Part shown: positions 53,705 to 61,702 of the stretch, piece by piece
Numbering within the stretch: the first letter of the stretch is position 1
Layout of the letters: each line of letters begins with the position of its first letter
NCBI GenBank assembly: GCA_031430575.1
Contig: JANPBT010000005.1
Location: forward strand, 8,115-72,114
Length of the DNA stretch: 64,000 bases
Direction of reading: 5' to 3'
Origin: JANMDS01 sp031430575
Lineage (GTDB): Bacteria; Pseudomonadota; Gammaproteobacteria; Burkholderiales; Casimicrobiaceae
Translations under genes and position numbers: made by a program
The notes under the pieces: generated by a model
Seen by the model: the letters and a program-made list of their open reading frames with translations, nothing else
What the model was told of the DNA's origin: nothing
The model's database searches: none

Positions 53705-54592
53705 CTAATTCAGCGTTGTAGACAGCGCCCGACGATAACGAGTAACCAATGCCGGTTGCTCGGGCTGGGCGATTGCAAAAAATTCGACCATCTTTTTGCG
53801 GGCGGCTTGATCGTTCCATGCGCGGTCTTTCTGCACGATTTCGAGCAGGAGCTTGAACGCGGGCTCATACTGGCTTTCGCTGGCATAGAGCACGGCGAGT
53901 TGCATCCGGGCATCGAAATCGAGCGGGTCGGCGTCGATACGCTGTTGTAAGTCAGCGGCGCCGGGCAAGTCTTTGGCTTCGCGCGATGCCGCGATGCGGG
54001 TGGCGATTTGGGCAAATGCCGCATCCATTTTATTGACCGGCGCGACGGCATCGAGGAAGCTTTGGGCTTCATCGAGCTGGTTATCTCGGAATGCGATTTC
54101 CGCCATCAAGATGCGCGCTGCATCAAGCTTAGGATCAAGCACGAGCACAGTCTGCAGCGCGTCGCGCGCGCCCTTGGCATCGCCAGCGGCGAGCATTTCT
54201 TTGGCTTTGGCAAAGCGCTCTTCATTTGCGGAGGGCACGAGTTTGTCGATAAAAGCACGCGCTTGCGCCTCAGGCACGACGCCTTGAAATGCGCTCACCG
54301 GCTGCCCGTTTTTAAGCGCGATGACGGTCGGGATGGAGCGCACTTGAAAGCTTTGCGCAATTTCTGGCTGCTCATCGGCGTTCGCGTTCGCTAAAAGAAA
54401 GCGTCCCCCATATTCTGCGGCGAGTTTCTCTAAGAGTTGCGTAAATGGCGGGCACTGCGCGGAGCGTGGAGACCAAACGTTGACAACCACCGGGAGCTGC
54501 ATGGAGCGGCTGATGACTTCCGCTTCGAAATTTTCTAAGGTGATATCGATGATCGACGGGTTGCCGTTTGCTGTGGATTCTGGAATGTTCAT
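53705..54592 (-). CDS. cnoX: CnoX (YbbN) chaperedoxin
   Basis: A 295-residue protein with an N-terminal thioredoxin fold whose active site is SAQC rather than CGPC (NVWSPRSAQCPPFTQ), and a C-terminal TPR region from about residue 115. E. coli CnoX also lost the first Cys; such proteins hold unfolded clients and guard cysteines under hypochlorite stress. I chose the ATG at 54592; one six codons upstream overlaps the regulator gene. A lone repeat lies downstream at 53664. Confidence 0.88.
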   Translation of the reverse strand: MNIPESTANGNPSIIDITLENFEAEVISRSMQLPVVVNVWSPRSAQCPPFTQLLEKLAAEYGGRFLLANANADEQPEIAQSFQVRSIPTVIALKNGQPVSAFQGVVPEAQARAFIDKLVPSANEERFAKAKEMLAAGDAKGARDALQTVLVLDPKLDAARILMAEIAFRDNQLDEAQSFLDAVAPVNKMDAAFAQIATRIAASREAKDLPGAADLQQRIDADPLDFDARMQLAVLYASESQYEPAFKLLLEIVQKDRAWNDQAARKKMVEFFAIAQPEQPALVTRYRRALSTTLN

Positions 54593-54596
54593 TGCA

Positions 54597-55247
54597 CTAA
54601 TTATTTTCAATAGGGGTAGGGCGCGCGGCGTGTACGCGCACGACGAGCTGGGCGAGCGAGCGCGCCTCTAGTTTTTCCATAACGCGCGCGCGATGGGCTT
54701 CAACCGTTTTGATGGAGATTTCGAGATCGTAGGCGATTGTTTTGTTGAGTTTGCCTTCAATGACCATTTCCATAATTTGCCGCTCGCGCGGGCTGAGCGT
54801 TGCAATCAGATTTCGCGTGGCCTCTACCTCGTGCGTTTGCGCGGCAGTGGCTTCACTTTTCACGAGCGCCGCCTCGATGCGCTCAATGAGTAGGCTGTCG
54901 ACAAACGGCTTTTCGATGAAGTCAAATGCACCACGCTTGATGGCATCCACCGCCATCGGTACATCCCCGTGAGCGGTGACAAATACGATTGGTAAGCGCG
55001 GGTCGATAGCCTGCAGCGCTTCTTGCACTTGCAGCCCGCTCATTTCTGGCATGCGAATATCCAAAATGAGGCAACGCCGCGTTGACGATGCATCCGCTGG
55101 CTTTTTTTGAAGCGCAGTGATGAAATCTGCGCCGCAGGTATAGGCTTGCACCTCAAATTTATGGCCGCTAAGCAGCCATTCGAGGGAATCTCGGAAGGGA
55201 TCGTCGTCATCGACGATGTAGACCAATCCTTTGGGTGGGTTACGCAT
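54597..55247 (-). CDS. FixJ/NarL-type response regulator
   Basis: A 216-residue regulator: receiver domain with acidic pocket VDDDD (about residues 12-16) and phospho-acceptor D63 in LDIRMPEMS, then a LuxR-type helix-turn-helix (LSPRERQIMEMVIEGKLNKTIAYDLEIS). The ATG at 55247 overlaps the kinase gene end by 8 bases. It probably controls the divergent TRAP transporter genes. A repeat copy encodes TCGA at residues 38-41 in the receiver. Confidence 0.88.
   Translation of the reverse strand: MRNPPKGLVYIVDDDDPFRDSLEWLLSGHKFEVQAYTCGADFITALQKKPADASSTRRCLILDIRMPEMSGLQVQEALQAIDPRLPIVFVTAHGDVPMAVDAIKRGAFDFIEKPFVDSLLIERIEAALVKSEATAAQTHEVEATRNLIATLSPRERQIMEMVIEGKLNKTIAYDLEISIKTVEAHRARVMEKLEARSLAQLVVRVHAARPTPIENN
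55127..55140 (+). repeat. 14-mer repeat, exact
   Basis: Response regulator receiver domain; encodes TCGA. Confidence 0.95.
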
Positions 55248-57162
55248 TTTCGGCAATCGGTAAGGTAAATTCGAAGATCGCGCCTTGCGGCACGTTAGGC
55301 TGGAATCGCATTTGCCCTTCATGATACTCAATGATTGAGCGGCAGATCGATAAGCCCATACCCATACCGTCGGATTTTGTCGTGGTGAAGGGAGAAAATA
55401 AGTTTTGGGCAAGCTCAGGCGAAATGCCGTGGCCACGGTCTGATACCGACACGACGATCATATTGTCAGCGCCCACCGCAGCAGTGAGCGTGACCAATCG
55501 TTCACCGACGGCGCGCTCGGCCATCGCCTCACGGGCGTTGCGCACGAGATTGAGTAAAACTTGTTCGATCATGATCCGATCTGCGAATACATTCGGCAAA
55601 TCTGGCGCTATGTTTATCGCAAAACTGTGTTGCGGTTTGCTAGCGTCTGGCTCTGAAAACCGAGTGACATCTGCGATGAGGCTGGGAAGCGCAATGCTTT
55701 CGCGCTGCGGATCGCGGGTGCGCACGAACTCCCGCACGCGATGGATGATTTTTCCAGCGCGCTCGGCCTGTTGGCTCGCTTTTTCGATGGCGGGTGCAAT
55801 GCTCGCCACCGTGGCGCTGTCCGCGCGAAGGCGTTGCATGCAGCCATTGAGGTAGTTGGTGATCGCCGCGAGCGGTTGGTTAATTTCATGGGCGAGGGTC
55901 GAGGCCATTTCGCCCGCGGTCATGAGGCGCGACGTGAGCATGAGCCGTTCTTGCTGGGCGCGTTTCACGCGCTCTGCATCGACCCTATCAGTGACGTCGC
56001 CCATAGTGTGCAATTGCGCCGCGCTGCCATCGACCCAGCGCACGCGCCGCACGCGAGTGATAAACCAGCGCTTGCTGCTGAGGTGCTCGATTTCGCTTTT
56101 GTTGACGGTTTCGAAGTCGCCCACATTCGCGGGCAAGAGTGAATTTGGATTTGGCGCGAACTGCCCCTCGAAGGCCGCGATCTGCATGTCAGGGGCTAAG
56201 GTGAACGTCTCACGAAAATGCTGGTTCACATAAAGGAGTGCCCCGGTGATTTCGTCTGAGACGTAGACCGCAACGTTGAGCGAATCCAATACGGTTTCAA
56301 AGCGCTCGTTAATTTGGAGCGCCTTTTGCTCGCTGCGAGTTCGTCGCGTGCCTTCTTTGCGCAAAGAGTAAAGACTCCACGCGATCATGGAAGTCAATAG
56401 CAAAATAGTCGAGCCAAGAGTGACCCCCGCGAGCACAGACCCACGCTTTTGGGCGGTGACTTCAAGCTGAAGTCGCTTCCATGGCAATGAAAGATTCTGT
56501 CGCTGCGATAGATAGCCGGAGCTTTGTCGTGGGCGATCATCTGATCGCGCTAGCGTTGCGCCATCGCTATTGACGATTGCAACGTCATATTTATTGACGA
56601 ACCATGGTGGAAGCAACGCGCGGCTAAAGGCTGAAATCGCGATGACGGCGTTGAGTGTGCCTAAAAAAGCGGTTTCAGTTGCAAGTGGAACAGCGTATTC
56701 GATGTAACTTTTGCCGTCTGTAGCGGTATAAGGCTCGGAGTAGGTCGGGCGGTTCGTTGATTGGGTGAGACGCAGCAATCGGGCTTGCTCGGCAAATGGT
56801 GCACGTAGGCTTTGGAAATCAGATGCCGAGCGTGTGTTTGGCGCTGCCCAGTAAAGTGCTTGTGATGGTTGCGTCCAGATCACGGCTAAGATATGAGGCG
56901 ACTCTAGCAATCGTTTCGCAACGCGGGTCTCGAATTGTTCGCGACTTAATGCGCCTTCACTTTTTTCTCGCGCGATTTGCTCCAAAAACGACTGATCCGC
57001 TTCGAGTTGCGTGGTCAGCAATTGCTCTGCCACGCTGATGTCGCGCGTAAGGTCGTTGCGTTGCAATTCAGTCTCGTGACGATAGAGCAGCGCCATTAGC
57101 AGCGAAATGCCGACTAGGAACGCGATGAGGATCGCTTCGTGGATGCTAAATCTGGATTTCAT
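55240..57162 (-). CDS. Membrane sensor histidine kinase
   Basis: A 640-residue kinase: membrane segments at about 9-27 and 245-266 enclose a periplasmic sensor of about 215 residues; a PAS domain (290-395), HisKA with STLAHEINQPLAAI (His 425), and an HATPase domain with GHGISPEL and TKSDGMGMGLSICRSI follow. The domain order fits DctS-like sensors of organic acids. It is co-transcribed with the regulator and divergent from dctP, 134 bases away. Confidence 0.88.
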   Translation of the reverse strand: MKSRFSIHEAILIAFLVGISLLMALLYRHETELQRNDLTRDISVAEQLLTTQLEADQSFLEQIAREKSEGALSREQFETRVAKRLLESPHILAVIWTQPSQALYWAAPNTRSASDFQSLRAPFAEQARLLRLTQSTNRPTYSEPYTATDGKSYIEYAVPLATETAFLGTLNAVIAISAFSRALLPPWFVNKYDVAIVNSDGATLARSDDRPRQSSGYLSQRQNLSLPWKRLQLEVTAQKRGSVLAGVTLGSTILLLTSMIAWSLYSLRKEGTRRTRSEQKALQINERFETVLDSLNVAVYVSDEITGALLYVNQHFRETFTLAPDMQIAAFEGQFAPNPNSLLPANVGDFETVNKSEIEHLSSKRWFITRVRRVRWVDGSAAQLHTMGDVTDRVDAERVKRAQQERLMLTSRLMTAGEMASTLAHEINQPLAAITNYLNGCMQRLRADSATVASIAPAIEKASQQAERAGKIIHRVREFVRTRDPQRESIALPSLIADVTRFSEPDASKPQHSFAINIAPDLPNVFADRIMIEQVLLNLVRNAREAMAERAVGERLVTLTAAVGADNMIVVSVSDRGHGISPELAQNLFSPFTTTKSDGMGMGLSICRSIIEYHEGQMRFQPNVPQGAIFEFTLPIAENA

Positions 57163-57229
57163 TGTGGTGGAAGTTTAGGGAAAACCCGAGGAAGCATTCC
57201 CGCAGTAAGAATTTACACTGCGAAACAGG

Positions 57230-57245
57230 TTGACAACGTATACGT
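57230..57245. promoter_or_regulatory. Possible control site upstream of dctP
   Basis: TTGACA (57230-57235) runs directly into the perfect palindrome ACGTATACGT (57236-57245) in the divergent kinase-dctP interval. It could be a -35 element with an operator for the FixJ-type regulator. No good -10 box follows at standard spacing, so this is tentative. Confidence 0.3.
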
Positions 57246-57296
57246 CTAGTTTGCGCTGGTAGTTCGTCAAAAAAGTAAATCAAGGAGATTTTAAAA

Positions 57297-58418
57297 ATGA
57301 ATGATATAGTGAAACCTGTCTCGCGTCGCGGTTTTTTAAAATCCGCGACAATCATCGGCGGCTCGGTCGTGGCTGCAGCGCCGATGATATCGGTTGCTCA
57401 ATCGCCGATTTCAATGCGTTGGCAATCAACGTGGCCTGCAAAAGATATTTTTCACGAGTACGCAGTTGATTACGCGAAAAAAGTGAACGATATGTCAGGC
57501 GGTCGCTTGAAAATTGAAGTGCTACCGTCTGGCGCCGTCGTTAAGGCGTTCGACTTGATTGATGCAGTAAGCAAGGGCACGCTGGATGGAGGCCACGGCG
57601 TAACGGCGTATTGGTATGGCAAAAATTCTGCGATGGCGCTCTGGGGCTCGGGCCCGTCTTTCGGTATGGATCCAAATATGCTGCTATCGTGGCACGAATT
57701 TGGCGGCGGTAAAGCCATGCTTGCTGAAATTTACAAGGGGCTCAATCTTGACGTCCAGTCGTTTCTCTATGGCCCGATGCCGACGCAGCCTTTGGGCTGG
57801 TTCAAGAAACCGGTCACAAAAGTAGACGATTTCAAAGGCTTGAAATTCCGCACGGTCGGTCTGTCTATTGACATTTTTACTGCGCTTGGAGCTGCTGTTA
57901 ACGCGATTCCTGGCGGTGAGATCGTCGCTGCGATGGATCGCGGGCTGCTCGACGCAGCCGAATTCAACAATGCTTCCTCTGACAAATTGCTAGGTTTCCC
58001 CGATGTGTCAAAAGTCTGCATGTTGCAGTCGTTCCATCAATGCTCTGAACAGTTCGAGATTTTGTTTAACAAAACAAAATACGATGCCCTCCCTGCAGAC
58101 CTGAAAGCAGTCATCGGCAATGCAGCGCAGGCCGCGAGCTCCGAAATGAGCTGGAAGGCAATTGATCGCTACTCAACCGATTACGAAGCGCTGCAAAAGT
58201 CTGGCATTAAGTTCTACAAGACTCCGGATGTGATTTTGCAAGCCCAGCTCAAAGCATGGGATGCTATTACCGCTAAAAAGGCGGGCGAAAATCCGATGTT
58301 CAAAAAAGTACTCGAATCGATGCAAGCGTACGCAGCACGTGCCTGCAAGTGGCAAAACGACGTGCTGGTAGACCACAAAATGGCCTACCGTCATGCGTTC
58401 GCCGGTAAGAAAGCCTAG
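57297..58418 (+). CDS. dctP: TRAP transporter solute-binding protein (DctP family)
   Basis: A 373-residue periplasmic protein with a twin-arginine signal (SRRGFLK, residues 9-15), so it is probably exported folded by Tat. WQSTWPAKDIFHEYA and GRLKIEVLPSGAVVKAFD open the mature part; the helix and arginine region LKFRTVGLSIDIF should contact a carboxylate. It resembles the TakP/DctP7 group that binds 2-oxo acids or other organic anions; substrate not fixed. A strong AAGGAG ribosome site precedes the ATG. It is followed by a repeat hairpin, then dctQ and dctM. Confidence 0.9.
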   Translation: MNDIVKPVSRRGFLKSATIIGGSVVAAAPMISVAQSPISMRWQSTWPAKDIFHEYAVDYAKKVNDMSGGRLKIEVLPSGAVVKAFDLIDAVSKGTLDGGHGVTAYWYGKNSAMALWGSGPSFGMDPNMLLSWHEFGGGKAMLAEIYKGLNLDVQSFLYGPMPTQPLGWFKKPVTKVDDFKGLKFRTVGLSIDIFTALGAAVNAIPGGEIVAAMDRGLLDAAEFNNASSDKLLGFPDVSKVCMLQSFHQCSEQFEILFNKTKYDALPADLKAVIGNAAQAASSEMSWKAIDRYSTDYEALQKSGIKFYKTPDVILQAQLKAWDAITAKKAGENPMFKKVLESMQAYAARACKWQNDVLVDHKMAYRHAFAGKKA

Positions 58419-58450
58419 TCGATTCACCGGGGCTTTCACGCAGCCCAACC

Positions 58451-58494
58451 ATACCTGCGGCGCAGTTTTAAAAACGCGCCGTAGGTATTTTTTT
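58451..58494 (+). terminator. Repeat-built terminator between dctP and dctQ
   Basis: Arms 58451-58463 and 58476-58488 form a 13-pair stem (one G-U pair in RNA), followed by a run of seven T. The left arm is an exact repeat copy; the right is a degenerate one. It looks like an intrinsic terminator 33 bases after dctP, so dctQM would be made at a lower level than the binding protein unless read-through occurs. Confidence 0.75.
58452..58465 (-). repeat. 14-mer repeat, exact
   Basis: Left arm of the dctP-dctQ terminator. Confidence 0.95.
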
Positions 58495-58523
58495 GCCTGA
58501 AGTTAATGTAAGACGGGATTGTT

Positions 58524-59111
58524 ATGCAAAAGTTACTACTTGCGATTGATAAATTTTCAACCAAGCTGGGGCAGTGGAGCGCGTGGTCTGTCGCTATCCT
58601 GACTGGTTTGATTTGTTGGGAAGTGTTTAGTCGTTTCGTGCTCGGGCGTCCTCACCCTTGGGTGATGGATGTGTCTAACATGCTGTACGGCATCCTCTTC
58701 ATGATGGCGGGAGCGTATACGCTTGCTAAAAATGGGCACGTCCGCGGCGATGTGCTTTACGGTTTTTTTCAACCGCGCACGCAAGCGCTTTTTGATTTAG
58801 TGCTCTATATCGTATTCTTTATTCCTGGAATTGCTGCACTTTGCTATGCAGGTTGGGATTACTTTACGACGTCGCTCGCACAAAACGAACACTCGTCCAT
58901 CTCAGCGGATGGCCCGCCAATCTATCCTTTTAAGCTTGTGATTCCGATTGCAGGGTTTTTGCTATTGCTGCAAGGGTTTGCAGAAATTGTGCGCTGCATT
59001 CAATGCCTCAAAACCGGCGAATGGCCCTCCCGCGAACAAGACGTTGAAGAAGTGGACGTTGACAAGCTTAAAGCCATGGTTTCGGGCGGCGACAAGGGAG
59101 CACCAAAATGA
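58524..59111 (+). CDS. dctQ: TRAP transporter small permease
   Basis: A 195-residue membrane protein with four hydrophobic segments and the DctQ pattern GLICWEVFSRFVLGRPHPWVMDVSNMLYG. It is the small subunit of the sodium-driven TRAP transporter in the inner membrane. It overlaps dctM by 4 bases. No repeat inside. Confidence 0.9.
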   Translation: MQKLLLAIDKFSTKLGQWSAWSVAILTGLICWEVFSRFVLGRPHPWVMDVSNMLYGILFMMAGAYTLAKNGHVRGDVLYGFFQPRTQALFDLVLYIVFFIPGIAALCYAGWDYFTTSLAQNEHSSISADGPPIYPFKLVIPIAGFLLLLQGFAEIVRCIQCLKTGEWPSREQDVEEVDVDKLKAMVSGGDKGAPK

Positions 59112-61135
59112 AAATTCGTAAGGAATTATGGTTTGGCCTAGTGATCATGGCCATGATCGTCTTACCAACGATCGTCATGATGCCGTGGTCAACAATGACC
59201 ACTGGGCACTACGGCTTGCTCATGTTGTCGCTCGTTGTGGTCGCGATCATGCTGGGGTTTCCCACAGCATTTACCCTAATGGGGATGGGGATGATTTTTG
59301 CCTTCGTCTCGTACTACAGCGTCAAGGGTGACGTTAAAGGCTCGATTTCGCAGACCCTCGATTTGATGGTGCAGCGCGCTTTTGGCGTGATGAACAACGA
59401 CGTATTGATCTCGATTCCACTCTTTGTATTCATGGGCTATTTGGTCGAGCGGGCTAACTTGATTGAAAAACTGTTTAAGTCTTTGCATCTGTCTCTCGCG
59501 CGTGTTCCGGGTGCGCTGGCAGTGGCCACTTTGGTGACGTGCGCGGTCTTTGCTACGGCGACTGGAATTGTTGGTGCGGTAGTAACGCTCATGGGATTGC
59601 TGGCACTTCCGGCAATGCTAAAGGCTGGCTACAACGTAAAAATGGCAGCTGGCGCGATCACAGCGGGTGGTTGCCTCGGTATTCTGATTCCACCTTCGGT
59701 GATGCTGATTGTTTATGGCGCTACTGCCGGCGTCTCGGTCGTTAAGCTTTATGCGGGTGCTTTTTTCCCTGGCATCATGCTCGCGGCTCTTTACATCGCG
59801 TACGTGATTATCATCGCAAAAATTAAGCCAGAGTGGGCGCCGCCATTGTCCGCAGAAGATCGCAAAGTTGCGCTTTCGCCAGTCTCAAAGGCGGTGTCGG
59901 CCAGTACCGGATCGAAGAATGCGATGGCCGGTTTTTTAACCGCGCTCAAAGGTAAAGCAAACGTCGACGTCCCGACAGGAAAAATCCTTGGGCAACTCGG
60001 TATTGCGTTGATGCCATTGATCGCTGTCGGCGCATTGATGTTCGTTGTGCATCGGTCTGCAACCGCGCCTGATGAGATTGTTGATTCGGGTGGATTGCAA
60101 GAAATGGGCGCGGTAAGCGAAATGGCTGTGCCAACGATTGGCGGGCTCGCTGAACCAACGAAGGAGCTTGGCGGTTTGCAAGAGCCACCAAAAGAGCTAG
60201 GAGGCGTTCAGGAGCCTCCAAAGGAGCTTGGCGCGATAGCTGCGGCGGAGACTGCAAAAGTTGCCACTCCGCCTGAATCGCCTTCGTCAGCAGAGTATCC
60301 AGCGGTTGGTGCTGCCGTTGAGGCCACCGTCGCAAAAACAGCTGCTCCAGCAAAACCGGCGCTCGAGGCAGGTAAGCGATTGCCAACACCGACATGGTAC
60401 TGGGTCGTCTTGGCGGGTTTTGCTGCTGCGCTCGCTGCGCTGTATGGATTCATGTCATGGGGGCGGTTGGAAGTTTTCAAAATGTTGCTGGCATCGTTTT
60501 TCCCGCTGGCTGTTCTCATTCTTTCGGTGCTCGGTACGATTGTTTTTGGACTCGCGACGCCAACAGAGGCTGCGGCAGTCGGCTCGTTCGGCGGTTTACT
60601 CCTCGCTTGGGCTTACAAGCAACTCAACCTTGGCGTGGTGCGTGAATCCGTCTACCTTACCGCCAAGACGTCGGCGATGGTGTGCTGGCTTTTTGTCGGC
60701 TCTTCGATTTTTTCGGCAGCGTTTGCGCTTCTTGGCGGACAGGACATCATTGAAAAATGGGTGCTGTCGCTTGGCCTTTCTTCCACCCAGTTTTTAATCT
60801 TGTCCCAGTTCATTATTTTTGTGCTTGGATGGCCATTGGAGTGGACGGAGATTATTGTGATCTTTATGCCAATCTTCATTCCACTCTTGGCAAAATTTAA
60901 TATTGATCCCCTATTTTTTGGACTTTTGGTTGCGCTGAATCTGCAAACTGCGTTCCTATCACCTCCTGTCGCGATGGCTGCCTTTTACCTAAAAGGTGTC
61001 GCGCCTCCACATGTCACGCTGAATCAAATATTTGCGGGAATGGTGCCGTTTATGGTAATCCAAGTCATCGCGCTGATCTTGCTCTATGTCTTCCCGGCCA
61101 TTGGAATGTGGTTGCCGCAAGTGCTCTACAAATAG
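59108..61135 (+). CDS. dctM: TRAP transporter large permease with unusual insertion
   Basis: A 675-residue large permease; the DctM core is normally about 425-450. The N-terminal half has FVFMGYLVERANLIEKLF, ATGIVGAVVTLMGLLALPAM and GGCLGILIPPSVMLIVYGA; the second half resumes at VFGLATPTEAAAVG and ends with FLSPPVAMAAFYLKG. Between them (about residues 245-470) sits an extra region with added hydrophobic segments and a soluble Pro/Glu/Ala-rich stretch holding three 10-residue tandem repeats at 347-376. Transport core looks intact. Confidence 0.88.
   Translation: MKIRKELWFGLVIMAMIVLPTIVMMPWSTMTTGHYGLLMLSLVVVAIMLGFPTAFTLMGMGMIFAFVSYYSVKGDVKGSISQTLDLMVQRAFGVMNNDVLISIPLFVFMGYLVERANLIEKLFKSLHLSLARVPGALAVATLVTCAVFATATGIVGAVVTLMGLLALPAMLKAGYNVKMAAGAITAGGCLGILIPPSVMLIVYGATAGVSVVKLYAGAFFPGIMLAALYIAYVIIIAKIKPEWAPPLSAEDRKVALSPVSKAVSASTGSKNAMAGFLTALKGKANVDVPTGKILGQLGIALMPLIAVGALMFVVHRSATAPDEIVDSGGLQEMGAVSEMAVPTIGGLAEPTKELGGLQEPPKELGGVQEPPKELGAIAAAETAKVATPPESPSSAEYPAVGAAVEATVAKTAAPAKPALEAGKRLPTPTWYWVVLAGFAAALAALYGFMSWGRLEVFKMLLASFFPLAVLILSVLGTIVFGLATPTEAAAVGSFGGLLLAWAYKQLNLGVVRESVYLTAKTSAMVCWLFVGSSIFSAAFALLGGQDIIEKWVLSLGLSSTQFLILSQFIIFVLGWPLEWTEIIVIFMPIFIPLLAKFNIDPLFFGLLVALNLQTAFLSPPVAMAAFYLKGVAPPHVTLNQIFAGMVPFMVIQVIALILLYVFPAIGMWLPQVLYK
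60146..60235 (+). repeat. Three 30-base tandem repeats inside dctM
   Basis: Three in-frame units of 30 bases encode LAEPTKELGG, LQEPPKELGG and VQEPPKELGA. The DNA differs mostly at third positions, so the peptide seems conserved beyond the DNA. They lie in the soluble insertion of the permease. Confidence 0.9.
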
Positions 61136-61156
61136 CGCAAGTCTTCTGTTGAATTG

Positions 61157-61194
61157 AATACCTACGGCGCAGATTGTGCGCCGTAGGTATTTTT
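61157..61194 (+). terminator. Compensated repeat hairpin after dctM
   Basis: Arms 61157-61171 and 61177-61191 pair perfectly over 15 bases with loop GATTG, then a T run. Both arms are repeat copies carrying the matching change TACCTACGG/CCGTAGGTA instead of TACCTGCGG/CCGCAGGTA. It lies 22 bases after the dctM stop and should be an intrinsic terminator. Confidence 0.8.
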
Positions 61195-61240
61195 GGGTGT
61201 AAAACTCTCCTATATTGGTGTTTACGTTTGGGAGTCCATC

Positions 61241-61687
61241 ATGCACGTTAGCGAAATTCTACGAATCAAAGGCAATATTCTCTTCACGACAACGCCTAAC
61301 GGCAGCGTGCTTGAAGCCGTCCAAGCGATGGCCGAGCACGACGTTGGATCAAAAGTAGTCATGGATCAGGGCAAGATGGTGGGCATGCTGAGCTTTCGGG
61401 AAGTGCTCTCGGCGTTGGCAAAAGCTGGCGGCGCGTTGGGCGACCTGAAAGTGCGTGACGTGATGCAGCATGAGCCATTCACCACAACCCCTGCTATGGA
61501 AGTAATGGAACTGCGCCGGGCGATGCTAGAGCGCCACGCGCGCTACGTTCCGGTACTCGATGGCACGACGCTCATGGGAGTCATTTCGTTTCACGACGTC
61601 GCGAAAGCGGTCTACGAGGAACAAAGCTTTGAAAATAAAATGTTGAAAGGCTATATTAAAAATTGGCCGGATGAAGAGACGGTCTAA
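61241..61687 (+). CDS. Two-CBS-domain protein
   Basis: A 148-residue cytoplasmic protein made of two CBS domains (about residues 8-65 and 75-130; VRDVMQHEPFTTTP marks the second). Such pairs bind adenine nucleotides and sense energy state. The ATG at 61241 has GGGAG at good spacing; the longer frame from 61193 would start within the hairpin region. It stands alone, separated from dctM by the terminator. Confidence 0.85.
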   Translation: MHVSEILRIKGNILFTTTPNGSVLEAVQAMAEHDVGSKVVMDQGKMVGMLSFREVLSALAKAGGALGDLKVRDVMQHEPFTTTPAMEVMELRRAMLERHARYVPVLDGTTLMGVISFHDVAKAVYEEQSFENKMLKGYIKNWPDEETV

Positions 61688-61702
61688 CGCACTCGTATAC
61701 GT

